From NCBI RefSeq assembly GCF_905196875.1, contig NZ_CAJJWO010000034.1, forward strand, positions 1 to 56,483: a DNA stretch of 56,483 nt, in the 5' to 3' direction. Below are positions 43,397-50,968 of this stretch, piece by piece. The DNA is from an uncultured Parabacteroides sp. (GTDB taxonomy: Bacteria > Bacteroidota > Bacteroidia > Bacteroidales > Tannerellaceae). How positions within the stretch are numbered: the first letter of the stretch is position 1; every line of letters begins with the position of its first letter. Position numbers and translations under genes: made by a program. The notes under the pieces were generated by a model, which had not been told where the DNA came from, ran no database searches, and saw only the letters and a program-made list of their open reading frames with translations.

Positions 43397-44461
43397 ATGA
43401 ATACATTTAAACCTGATTACAGAAATATCCTGAAAGTACTGTATAATCAGAAACCAGACTATTTGCCGTTATACGAGCATAATATCGATGCCCCGTTTGT
43501 TTCTAAATGTATCGGGGAAGAATTATCATTGAATGGACGTAAGAGTCGTTCCGACCTGGATGAATATTTTAGAAAATATATTTCTTTCTGGAAGGAAAAT
43601 ACCTATGACGCATTCAGCTATGAAGCGGCTATCTGTGAAATTCTTCCCGGGCATGGTGCTATCTTAGGGGGAATGCTGGGACCGATTCAAACTCGTGATG
43701 ATTTTGAAAAATACCCCTTTGATGATATTCCCCGTATTTTCTGGGAAACATACGGTCCGAGGTTGGATGCTATCCGTAGAATGATGCCGGCTGGAATGAA
43801 AGCTTACGGAGGTTGCGGATATGGTGTTTTTGAAACAGCTCAGGACTTGGTCGGTTATGAGAGCCTCTGCGTGATGCAGTATCTGGATCCGGAACTTTTT
43901 GCTGATTTGTTCCTGAAGATTGGAGAGTTGTATGAAACCTTATGGACTAAAATGCTGGAAGATTATGACGATCTTTTTGTTTTTTACCGTATGGGAGATG
44001 ATTTAGGACATCGCATGGCGACAATGCTTGAACCGGATACGATCCGTCAGTTTGTTCTGCCTCAGCATAAGAAGGTGATCGATATTGTACACCGGAAGAA
44101 CAAGAAATTCCTGTTGCATTGTTGTGGTAATATTAAAGAGATCATGCCGGATATTCTTCAGAATGGAATAGACGCCAAACATTCGAATGAGGATCAGATA
44201 TGTCTTTTTGATGAATGGATCGATAATTATGCGGATAAGATAGGTTTGTTTGGCGGATTTGATATGAACTATCTGATCCTGAATCCGTATGACATGGTTT
44301 TTAATAAAGTGTTGGAAGAAGGAACAAGGTTTCGTGAAAAGGCTAACGGGTATGGACTGGGGTCGGGTAATTCAATACCGGATTACATGCAGATTGAAGG
44401 ATTTTATGCTATGGTCGATGCAGTAAAAGAGATAAGAAGAAGAGAACAATTAACTAGATAA
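43397..44461 (+). CDS. UroD-fold methyltransferase 1 (MtaA/CmuA-like, corrinoid-linked)
   Basis: A 354-residue cytoplasmic protein of the uroporphyrinogen decarboxylase superfamily. It is placed with a corrinoid protein rather than with haem genes, which marks the methyltransferase branch (MtaA, CmuA, O-demethylase type). The core motif FLLHCCGNIKEIMPDIL carries His241, Cys242 and Cys243, where zinc-dependent members have a His-x-Cys type site. The barrel is otherwise complete (GGMLGPIQTRDDFEKYPFDD, GLFGGFDMNYLI). There is no signal peptide. The corrinoid protein gene starts eight bases downstream. It may move a methyl group to or from the cobalt of that protein. Which of the two methyltransferases takes the substrate side cannot be decided; the zinc-like site here could activate either an O-methyl substrate or a thiol-type acceptor. 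Confidence 0.82.
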   Translation: MNTFKPDYRNILKVLYNQKPDYLPLYEHNIDAPFVSKCIGEELSLNGRKSRSDLDEYFRKYISFWKENTYDAFSYEAAICEILPGHGAILGGMLGPIQTRDDFEKYPFDDIPRIFWETYGPRLDAIRRMMPAGMKAYGGCGYGVFETAQDLVGYESLCVMQYLDPELFADLFLKIGELYETLWTKMLEDYDDLFVFYRMGDDLGHRMATMLEPDTIRQFVLPQHKKVIDIVHRKNKKFLLHCCGNIKEIMPDILQNGIDAKHSNEDQICLFDEWIDNYADKIGLFGGFDMNYLILNPYDMVFNKVLEEGTRFREKANGYGLGSGNSIPDYMQIEGFYAMVDAVKEIRRREQLTR

Positions 44462-44469
44462 AGAATAAT

Positions 44470-45141
44470 ATGGAAAACACATTAGACAGAATTGCGCTTT
44501 GCGTTGAAGTTGGCAAAATCAATGCCAAAACTCCTTATCCTCCGACAATGAAAGGAGAAGACGGAGCAGATGAATTGACACAGAAGGCCTTGGAGCAGGG
44601 GTATTCTCCAAACGACATTTTAACAAAAGGATTGATTGTCGGTATGAATAATATCGGTGTAAAGTTTAAGGAAAACAAAGTCTTTGTACCTCAGGTTCTG
44701 ATGAGCGCGAAAGCTATGAGCGGAGGTATGCAACATTTGAAAAAATATTTCAATGATGGCTCTGTTAAGCGCAAGGGGAAGCTGATCATTGGTACGGTAA
44801 AAGGTGATTTGCATGACATCGGCAAAAACCTTGTTTGTATGATGGTGGAGGGTAACGGATACGAAATCATTGATCTGGGAGTGGATGTCCCGGAAGAGAA
44901 ATTCGTAGAAGCAGTCCGTGAAAATCCGGACGCTTTTGTCGGAATGTCTGCCTTGTTGACGACGACAATGGTGAATATGGAATCAATCAATGCTGCAATA
45001 AAGGCTGAGTTTCCTCAAGTGAAAACATTTATAGGAGGAGCACCTGTGAGTAATGATTTTGCCCGGAAAATAGGGGCTGACTATTATACGGAAGAGCCTC
45101 AGCGACTAGTGGAAGTCTTAAACCAGTTAACATCAAATTAA
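44470..45141 (+). CDS. Corrinoid (B12-binding) methyl-carrier protein
   Basis: A 223-residue protein of the MtaC/MtbC/MttC type. The N-terminal half (about 1-90) is the four-helix cap domain (LTQKALEQGYSPNDILTKGL, VPQVLMSAKAMSGGM). The C-terminal Rossmann-like domain holds the full cobalamin signature: GDLHDIGKNLV with the cobalt-binding His115, then GMSALLTTTM, then GGAPVSNDFARKIGADYY. It carries a methyl group on cobalt between the two UroD-fold enzymes encoded on either side, with gaps of eight bases and one base. A reductive activator of the RamA type would be needed to rescue the oxidised cofactor and is not in the window. High confidence in the family; the methyl donor is inferred. Confidence 0.95.
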   Translation: MENTLDRIALCVEVGKINAKTPYPPTMKGEDGADELTQKALEQGYSPNDILTKGLIVGMNNIGVKFKENKVFVPQVLMSAKAMSGGMQHLKKYFNDGSVKRKGKLIIGTVKGDLHDIGKNLVCMMVEGNGYEIIDLGVDVPEEKFVEAVRENPDAFVGMSALLTTTMVNMESINAAIKAEFPQVKTFIGGAPVSNDFARKIGADYYTEEPQRLVEVLNQLTSN

Positions 45142-45142
45142 T

Positions 45143-46216
45143 ATGACATCAAGAGAGCGTTTTTTGACAGCATTGTCGGGTGGAGTACCCGACAGAATTC
45201 CTATTACGGAACATTTGTTCAGTTTGAAATTACTGAAGGAGCTTCTAGGGTATACGACAGTCCTATATGATGGAAAAGCGCAGGCAAAACTGGCAACAAA
45301 ACTAGGTATCGATGCTATCTGGACACCTATTAATGGTTTTTGTGGTATCGAAGAAACACCTCATGAACCGAATGAAATTTATAAAGATGAGTGGGGCGTC
45401 ACTTATCAGAAGAACGGTTGGCCGATCATCGCACAGATCGATACGCCGGTAAAAAGCCGTGAAGACTGGGAGAAGTACAGTTTACCTCCGGTTGATACGT
45501 CTTACCGGATCAATATCCTCAAGGATGTGAAAGCCGCTAATACAGAAAATCTGGCTGTTGTTTTGGGAGTTTTAGGACCGTTTACTATGTTGTCGTGGTA
45601 TATTATGGATTTTGAAACACTGGCTATTACCATGTATACCGATCCGGAAATGGTTCATGAAATAAATGAAGCCGTACTGAAATGGACACTGGATGTTATT
45701 AGTCTGACAGCAGAAGAAGGTGGAGTGGATTGTGTACAAATATCAGATGACTGGGGCGGAACGAATTCTTTACTGATTTCTCCGGATGATTTCCGTACCT
45801 TCTTTATCCCTTATTTCAGACGTTTGGTTGCCGGTATTAAAAAGTTGGGGCTACCGGTCATCATGCATAATGACGGAAGAATATGGGATGTACTGGATGA
45901 CCTGGTCGACTGTGGCATCAACGGACTTCATCCGGTTGAAAGAGCTGCTGGTATGGAACTGAAAAAAGTGAAGGAAAAATACAAAGGGCAGTTGACACCT
46001 ATCGGTAATATCAACAACAAAGTGACAATGGCCTCGTCCAATCCCGAGGATGTTCGTAAGGAAGTACTGGAATGTATCAGGGAAGCTGCTGCCGACGGAG
46101 GATATATCATCTCGACAGATCATAGTATCCACGATCTGATCCCGACGGAGAATGTACGGTGTTTGATAGATACGATTAAGGAATATGGGAAATATCCTAT
46201 TGTTTTAAATTTCTAG
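45143..46216 (+). CDS. UroD-fold methyltransferase 2 (corrinoid-linked)
   Basis: A 357-residue UroD-superfamily protein that starts one base after the corrinoid gene, so translation is probably coupled. N-terminal MTSRERFLTALSGGVPDRIP is the usual opening of this family. At the position of the HCCGN motif of the first methyltransferase it has His242 in IMHNDGRIWD, so the cysteines are missing, as in members that bind methoxylated substrates without the same zinc site. Other barrel motifs are intact (VQISDDWGGTNSLLISP, GLHPVERAAGM, PIGNINNKVTM). It probably performs the other half of the methyl transfer. A strong terminator follows 160 bases on. Function within the family is inferred from context only. 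Confidence 0.82.
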   Translation: MTSRERFLTALSGGVPDRIPITEHLFSLKLLKELLGYTTVLYDGKAQAKLATKLGIDAIWTPINGFCGIEETPHEPNEIYKDEWGVTYQKNGWPIIAQIDTPVKSREDWEKYSLPPVDTSYRINILKDVKAANTENLAVVLGVLGPFTMLSWYIMDFETLAITMYTDPEMVHEINEAVLKWTLDVISLTAEEGGVDCVQISDDWGGTNSLLISPDDFRTFFIPYFRRLVAGIKKLGLPVIMHNDGRIWDVLDDLVDCGINGLHPVERAAGMELKKVKEKYKGQLTPIGNINNKVTMASSNPEDVRKEVLECIREAAADGGYIISTDHSIHDLIPTENVRCLIDTIKEYGKYPIVLNF

Positions 46217-46367
46217 CGGACAAAATAGGGAGTTCTTGATTAAATTGCAAAGTGGAGGTAAATTGGCTTTACTGAATTCGTATGGACGAAGTGATGATCG
46301 TCCTGTTAGTATCCCTTATCTCGGGGAAATAGTGAATTGTGAATACCTGGTTCTTCCTTGGGGCTAA
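46209..46367 (+). pseudogene. Possible C-terminal fragment of a lost gene
   Basis: One frame is open from after a TAA at 46206 to the stop at 46365-46367, with no ATG start. It reads like the end of a real protein (GGKLALLNSYGRSDDRPVSI, then PYLGEIVNCEYLVLPWG). It lies in the gap between the corrinoid operon and the terminator. I do not recognise the family. It may be what is left of a fourth gene in the operon, or chance. Confidence 0.35.
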
Positions 46368-46375
46368 TAGGATAG

Positions 46376-46420
46376 AGCCGCCGGAAATATTTATAAAATA
46401 GTTCCGGCGGCTTTGGGGGT
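46376..46420 (+). terminator. Intrinsic terminator of the corrinoid operon
   Basis: AGCCGCCGGAA (46376-46386) and TTCCGGCGGCT (46402-46412) form a perfect 11-base GC-rich stem. The tail is T- and G-rich rather than a pure T run. It separates the corrinoid operon from the fecR gene. Confidence 0.8.
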
Positions 46421-46461
46421 TTTGGGGGTGTCTGTGTGTCTACTAAACAAAAATGTAGAAA

Positions 46462-47472
46462 ATGGACGAGAAACAAATACCATATGAGTTACTGGCTAAA
46501 TATTTATCCCGACAATGTACATCAACTGAGCGGGAGGAAATAGACCGTTGGCTAAAGGAAGATTCCGATCACCATATTCTATTGGAAAAGTTACGAAGAC
46601 AATGGGAAGGAGCACGCATAGATACTTCTGCATTTGTCGTACCGGATAAAGCGGCTGTTTGGAATAATATCCAGAATCGTATTCAGCGTAAGATCAAGCA
46701 GGTTCCGATGTATTCCCGTTCGTTATTGATCCGTGTTTCTACTGTGGCGGCTGTTATAGCGTTAGTTCTTGGATTTTCATTGTCTTTTTTATTTAATAAT
46801 CAGGATGAATCCTGGCAGGCAGCTCAGTTTGAAAATGTGATAATGGCCCCTCCCGGACAAAAAACACAGCTTGTCCTTCCTGACGGAACGCTTGTCTGGC
46901 TGAACTCCGGATCGCGTTTGTCATATAATTATCAATATAGTACGCGTGACCGTGTCGTTAACCTGGAAGGGGAGGCTTTCTTTGATGTGAAAAAAGATAC
47001 TCAATATCCTTTTATAGTAAAGGCAGGAGAAGTCGATGTCAAAGTACATGGAACGGCTTTTAATGTCAGTGCCTATGCCGATGAAGAAAATATCATGGTT
47101 GCCTTGCTTCGCGGAAAGGTCAGTCTGTTGTCGGCTGCCGATCAAAACGTATTGACGTATTTATCACCGGATCAAATAGCGACGGTATCAAAGATGAATT
47201 TATCCTGCCGGGTAGAATCCTGTGATGCAGAGATCGAATCCAGTTGGCATCATAATTTATTGAAATTTGATGGAATACCGGCGGGAGAAGTCTGGAAGAA
47301 ACTGGAACGTTGGTATGGCGTGGATATTACGTTATCGAATATCGATCCGTCCAGGGTTTATTGGTTTACGGTTAAAACAGAATCATTGACGGATTTATTG
47401 GAGATGATTAATAAAATAACTCCAATAGAGTATAAATTGAACGGAAAGGAGGTGACGATCAGATATAAATAG
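46462..47472 (+). CDS. FecR-family anti-sigma factor, PUL 2
   Basis: A 336-residue anti-sigma regulator. The cytoplasmic part (about 1-85) includes the FecR N-terminal helices (LSRQCTSTEREEIDRWLKED). One membrane span lies near 89-112 (STVAAVIALVLGFSLSFLF). The periplasmic FecR domain follows (APPGQKTQLVLPDGTLVWLN, VKVHGTAFNVSAY), and then a DUF4974-like domain (about 265-335, LLKFDGIPAGEVWKKLERWY). It is followed by an STN-bearing SusC, but no sigma gene lies directly upstream. The nearest is at 38806, beyond the LacI-corrinoid cassette. It would restrain that sigma factor until the receptor signals. Family firm; pairing inferred. Confidence 0.94.
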   Translation: MDEKQIPYELLAKYLSRQCTSTEREEIDRWLKEDSDHHILLEKLRRQWEGARIDTSAFVVPDKAAVWNNIQNRIQRKIKQVPMYSRSLLIRVSTVAAVIALVLGFSLSFLFNNQDESWQAAQFENVIMAPPGQKTQLVLPDGTLVWLNSGSRLSYNYQYSTRDRVVNLEGEAFFDVKKDTQYPFIVKAGEVDVKVHGTAFNVSAYADEENIMVALLRGKVSLLSAADQNVLTYLSPDQIATVSKMNLSCRVESCDAEIESSWHHNLLKFDGIPAGEVWKKLERWYGVDITLSNIDPSRVYWFTVKTESLTDLLEMINKITPIEYKLNGKEVTIRYK

Positions 47473-47510
47473 GAGTGAGTTTTTTATTAAACGTATCCTG
47501 CCTTATGCGT

Positions 47511-47545
47511 AAAAGGCACAGAGACCCCTAATCTCCATGCCTTTT
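47511..47545 (+). terminator. Hairpin after fecR (terminator-like)
   Basis: AAAAGGCA (47511-47518) pairs with TGCCTTTT (47538-47545), and inner GAGA/TCTC adds four pairs. A-run before and T-run after would allow termination in both directions. It is 39 bases after the fecR stop. Confidence 0.55.
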
Positions 47546-47561
47546 GAAGTATATATACTTC
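47546..47561. promoter_or_regulatory. Perfect 16-base palindrome upstream of susC 2
   Basis: GAAGTATATATACTTC is its own reverse complement. It directly follows the hairpin at 47511 and lies five bases before a second, longer palindrome. It could be a regulator site. Confidence 0.45.
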
Positions 47562-47566
47562 TTAGG

Positions 47567-47592
47567 TTATTCTGTCTGTACAGACAGAATAA
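47567..47592. promoter_or_regulatory. Perfect 26-base palindrome upstream of susC 2
   Basis: Two 13-base arms meet without a spacer. The centre is CTGTCTGTACAGACAG and the outer ends are TTATT/AATAA. Such symmetry over 26 bases is very unlikely by chance. It is either a protein-binding site or, in RNA, a stable hairpin in the susC leader, 58 bases before the start codon. Confidence 0.65.
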
Positions 47593-47650
47593 ATAGTCGA
47601 TATACAACTGGCAAAGATATAATAATTTTATAATCTTAAAGCTATTACGT

Positions 47651-50600
47651 ATGTTTAAATTGAAATGGAAGTTACTTCCGATTTTAGTCACGTTATTTTT
47701 ATTTAACTCTGCTTATGCCCAAAGTGTAAAGATTGATCTATCCGTTAAGAACGTGTCACTGAGGCAATTTATTAAACAGATAGAAACGAAAACAGATTAC
47801 ACCTTTATGTTGGATCAGACGGTTGACCAGTCACAAAAGATCACAGTAGATGCCCGTCAGGAAAGTCTGGATGCTATTTTGAAAAAAGCCCTTGCCGCGA
47901 AACAAATCAGTTATGAGATCGTAGGAAAACAAATTATTTTGAAATTACCAGGGAATACACAGAGTAACCAATCGAGAAAAATCAGTGGTACGGTAAAAGA
48001 TCAGAATGGAGAGTCTATTATCGGTGCTAATGTATCTGTAAAAGGTATGACTACCGGTACCATTACTGATGTTGATGGTAATTTTATGTTAGAGGCTTCC
48101 AGTGATGCAGTTATTGTTGTTTCGTATATAGGATATGTCTCTCAGGAGATAAAATCCGGTAATAAAATGCAATTGAATATTGTATTGAAAGAAGACTTAC
48201 AAAATCTGGATGAGGTGGTGATTGTGGGATACGGAACTCAGAAAAAAGTAAATTTGACAGGAGCTGTGGCTTCAGTAAAAGGTGAAGAAATCACTAAGCG
48301 ACCAGTTGTGAATGCTGCTAATATGTTGCAGGGGTTGATGCCTGGTGTACAGGTTACTCAATCAACAGGCCAGCCAGGAAGTAGTACAAATATTCAAGTA
48401 CGAGGAATGGGTACATTCAGTGATGCGGGTTCGAAGCCTCTTATTTTGATTGATGGAGTGGAAGGTGATATGAATAAACTTGATCCGAACGTGATCGAAT
48501 CGGTATCTGTCTTAAAAGATGCTGCTTCGGCTTCTATCTATGGTTCTCGTGCGGCAAATGGTGTAATCTTGATAAAAACCAAAGATGGAGGTAATAAGGA
48601 TGGAAAGGTAAGTGTTTCTTACAATTTTAATTATGGAATCCATACTCCAACTAAAATGCTTGATCTTGTTACTAACTCTGCGGATTATATGGAAGCTTAC
48701 AACACTTTCCGTGTAAATAATAATTATGGAGTGGCATTGCCGGAAGCCATGTATTCTCAGGAGGAAATCGATAAATATCGGAATGCTACCGATCGTAATT
48801 TATATCCAAACTACGACTGGATTGGTAATTTTATCCAATCAGCACCAACACAAATGCACAATATCAGCGTCAGCGGTGGAGATAAAACACGTTATAACCT
48901 ATCATTGGGATACTTTAATGAAAAAGGTACTATGGAAGCTTTCCAGTATAAACGGTATAATGGACAGTTGAATGTCGTATCCGATGTAAGTAAAAGATTG
49001 AAGCTGGGAGGTAATATTATATTCAGCAAGGGAGATAGAAAAGAAGAGATAAGTGGCACAACAAATTACTTTTTATGCGTGACATCTCAGGCTCCAACTT
49101 ATATGCCTACTTTGGCTGATGGTAGCGGAAGATATACATGGCGTGCTTATGAACATGAAATGTGTAACTGGAATCCGTATTATAAGCTGAAAGAAGAGAC
49201 AAAACAAATAGATGAATATAATTTCTCTGCCCAGGTATGGTCTGATTTTGAGATTATCGATGGCTTACACTGGAATGTAAAGGGAGCTACTAATTATTCT
49301 ACTATACAACAATCAGCTTTCTCTGCCCAGAATATTTGTTTGTTACTTTACAGGGACGATACGGTAAGGGGATATGACCAGCCATCTCATTTGGATAAGA
49401 AAAACGAACAGACCTTCTATACCAATTTACAAACCTATCTGGAGTATTCTAAAAAATTCAAGAAACATGAAGTAGGTGCTATGTTTGGATATAGCAATGA
49501 AGAAAATCGTTATAACTGGTTATCTGGATACAGACAGAATTTCTCTTCTCCTCAGACACCGGAAATCAATGCGGGAAGTCCGACAGGACAAACCAACGGC
49601 GGTAAAAGCGAATCCTGGGCTATGCAATCATTATTTGGTCGCGTAAATTATATATTCAATGATCGTTATTTGTTTGAGGCTAACTTGCGTTATGATGGAA
49701 CTTCTCGTATGGCTTCCGGAAATCGTTGGGGAGTATTCCCTTCTTTCTCTGCTGGGTGGCGTATCTCAGAAGAAAGTTTTATGGAGCCGGCTAGATCATG
49801 GTTGAATAACCTGAAACTTCGTGGGTCATGGGGTAAACTTGGTAATCAGAATATTGGTATATATCCTTATCAGGCTATGTTGGATTTTACCGGAGCATAT
49901 CCGTTTGATGATGCTAATCTGTCTCAGGGAGTAGCACAAAAAAAATTGAATAATTATAATATCAAATGGGAGACTACAACAACTACCAATATCGGGGTAG
50001 ATATGATGGCATTCAACAAATTGTCTGTAACATTTGAAGTGTATAAGAAATTAACGGAAAATATACTTCGTGAAGCACAGGTTAATGCGTTGGTTGGTTT
50101 AGATGCACCGATTATTAATAGCGGTTCGATGCAGAATATCGGTTTTGACTTGGATATCAAATGGCAGGATCGAATTAATGAAGGAATCTTCAAAGGACTT
50201 TCTTACGGGGCAGGCTTAGTACTGGGAAGCTTTAAAAATAAGCTAGTTAAGTTCGGTACATGGGAAGATGGAAATAATGTCATGAAAGAAGAAGGACGTC
50301 CGTGGAATACATTTTATTTATTGCAAGCAGACGGAATCTTCCAATCAGAAGAAGAAATTGCAGCAGCTCCCAAGCAATTCGGTGAAAATACACAACCTGG
50401 TATGTTACGTTATAAAGATATAGATAACAACGGGGTGATTGATAATGACGACCGTGTTCCTATGGAAAAAGGTGTATTCCCTTCTTGCACGTATGGATTC
50501 AACCTGAACGCAGAATGGAAAGGAATCGATTTATATGCTTTCTTCCAGGGGGTTGCCGGATCGAAAGTGTATGTAACAGGTTGGGGAATTCAACCGTTCC

Positions 50601-50950
50601 AGCAAGGAACTGCTCCTACCAAAGATCAGTTGGCTAAAGCATGGACTCCTGAAAACCATTCGAATACTCATGTGATGTTGGGAGATCCTCTTTCTTATAA
50701 TCATCCTTCCACTTATTTGTTGCAGGATAATTCCTATTTAAGATTGAAAACACTTCAAGTTGGTTATACATTGCCACAAAATTGGACGTCTAAGGTTGGG
50801 TTGAATAAAATTCGTTTTTATTTCTCTGGCGACAACTTATTAACATTTACCAACTATGAAGGACTTGATCCGGAAAGATCAGGAAGTGGAACTTTCCTGG
50901 CTTATCCGCAAAACAAAGTAATATCCTTTGGTTGTAACATTATCTATTAA
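47651..50950 (+). CDS. SusC-like TonB-dependent receptor with STN domain, PUL 2
   Basis: A 1099-residue outer-membrane transporter. After the signal peptide (residues 1-24, NSAYAQSV) come an STN domain (about 25-100, VKNVSLRQFIKQIETKTDYT), a carboxypeptidase-regulatory-like domain (about 110-185, GTVKDQNGESIIGANVSVKG) and a plug (LDEVVIVGYGTQKKVNLTGA; SVLKDAASASIYGSRAANG). A barrel ends FGCNIIY. It has only general similarity to the receptor at 1898, so it should take a different ligand. SusD follows after 18 bases. The STN domain pairs it with the FecR protein encoded upstream. Three dyads in the 178-base gap before it suggest dedicated control. Confidence 0.97.
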   Translation: MFKLKWKLLPILVTLFLFNSAYAQSVKIDLSVKNVSLRQFIKQIETKTDYTFMLDQTVDQSQKITVDARQESLDAILKKALAAKQISYEIVGKQIILKLPGNTQSNQSRKISGTVKDQNGESIIGANVSVKGMTTGTITDVDGNFMLEASSDAVIVVSYIGYVSQEIKSGNKMQLNIVLKEDLQNLDEVVIVGYGTQKKVNLTGAVASVKGEEITKRPVVNAANMLQGLMPGVQVTQSTGQPGSSTNIQVRGMGTFSDAGSKPLILIDGVEGDMNKLDPNVIESVSVLKDAASASIYGSRAANGVILIKTKDGGNKDGKVSVSYNFNYGIHTPTKMLDLVTNSADYMEAYNTFRVNNNYGVALPEAMYSQEEIDKYRNATDRNLYPNYDWIGNFIQSAPTQMHNISVSGGDKTRYNLSLGYFNEKGTMEAFQYKRYNGQLNVVSDVSKRLKLGGNIIFSKGDRKEEISGTTNYFLCVTSQAPTYMPTLADGSGRYTWRAYEHEMCNWNPYYKLKEETKQIDEYNFSAQVWSDFEIIDGLHWNVKGATNYSTIQQSAFSAQNICLLLYRDDTVRGYDQPSHLDKKNEQTFYTNLQTYLEYSKKFKKHEVGAMFGYSNEENRYNWLSGYRQNFSSPQTPEINAGSPTGQTNGGKSESWAMQSLFGRVNYIFNDRYLFEANLRYDGTSRMASGNRWGVFPSFSAGWRISEESFMEPARSWLNNLKLRGSWGKLGNQNIGIYPYQAMLDFTGAYPFDDANLSQGVAQKKLNNYNIKWETTTTTNIGVDMMAFNKLSVTFEVYKKLTENILREAQVNALVGLDAPIINSGSMQNIGFDLDIKWQDRINEGIFKGLSYGAGLVLGSFKNKLVKFGTWEDGNNVMKEEGRPWNTFYLLQADGIFQSEEEIAAAPKQFGENTQPGMLRYKDIDNNGVIDNDDRVPMEKGVFPSCTYGFNLNAEWKGIDLYAFFQGVAGSKVYVTGWGIQPFQQGTAPTKDQLAKAWTPENHSNTHVMLGDPLSYNHPSTYLLQDNSYLRLKTLQVGYTLPQNWTSKVGLNKIRFYFSGDNLLTFTNYEGLDPERSGSGTFLAYPQNKVISFGCNIIY

Positions 50951-50968
50951 CACAATAAAGAATAAACA

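Noticed and set aside
43397..46216. Haem biosynthesis role for the two UroD-like genes
   Set aside because: They flank a corrinoid methyl-carrier gene in a tight operon, and one copy has a His-Cys-Cys motif typical of the methyltransferase branch. No other haem gene is near.
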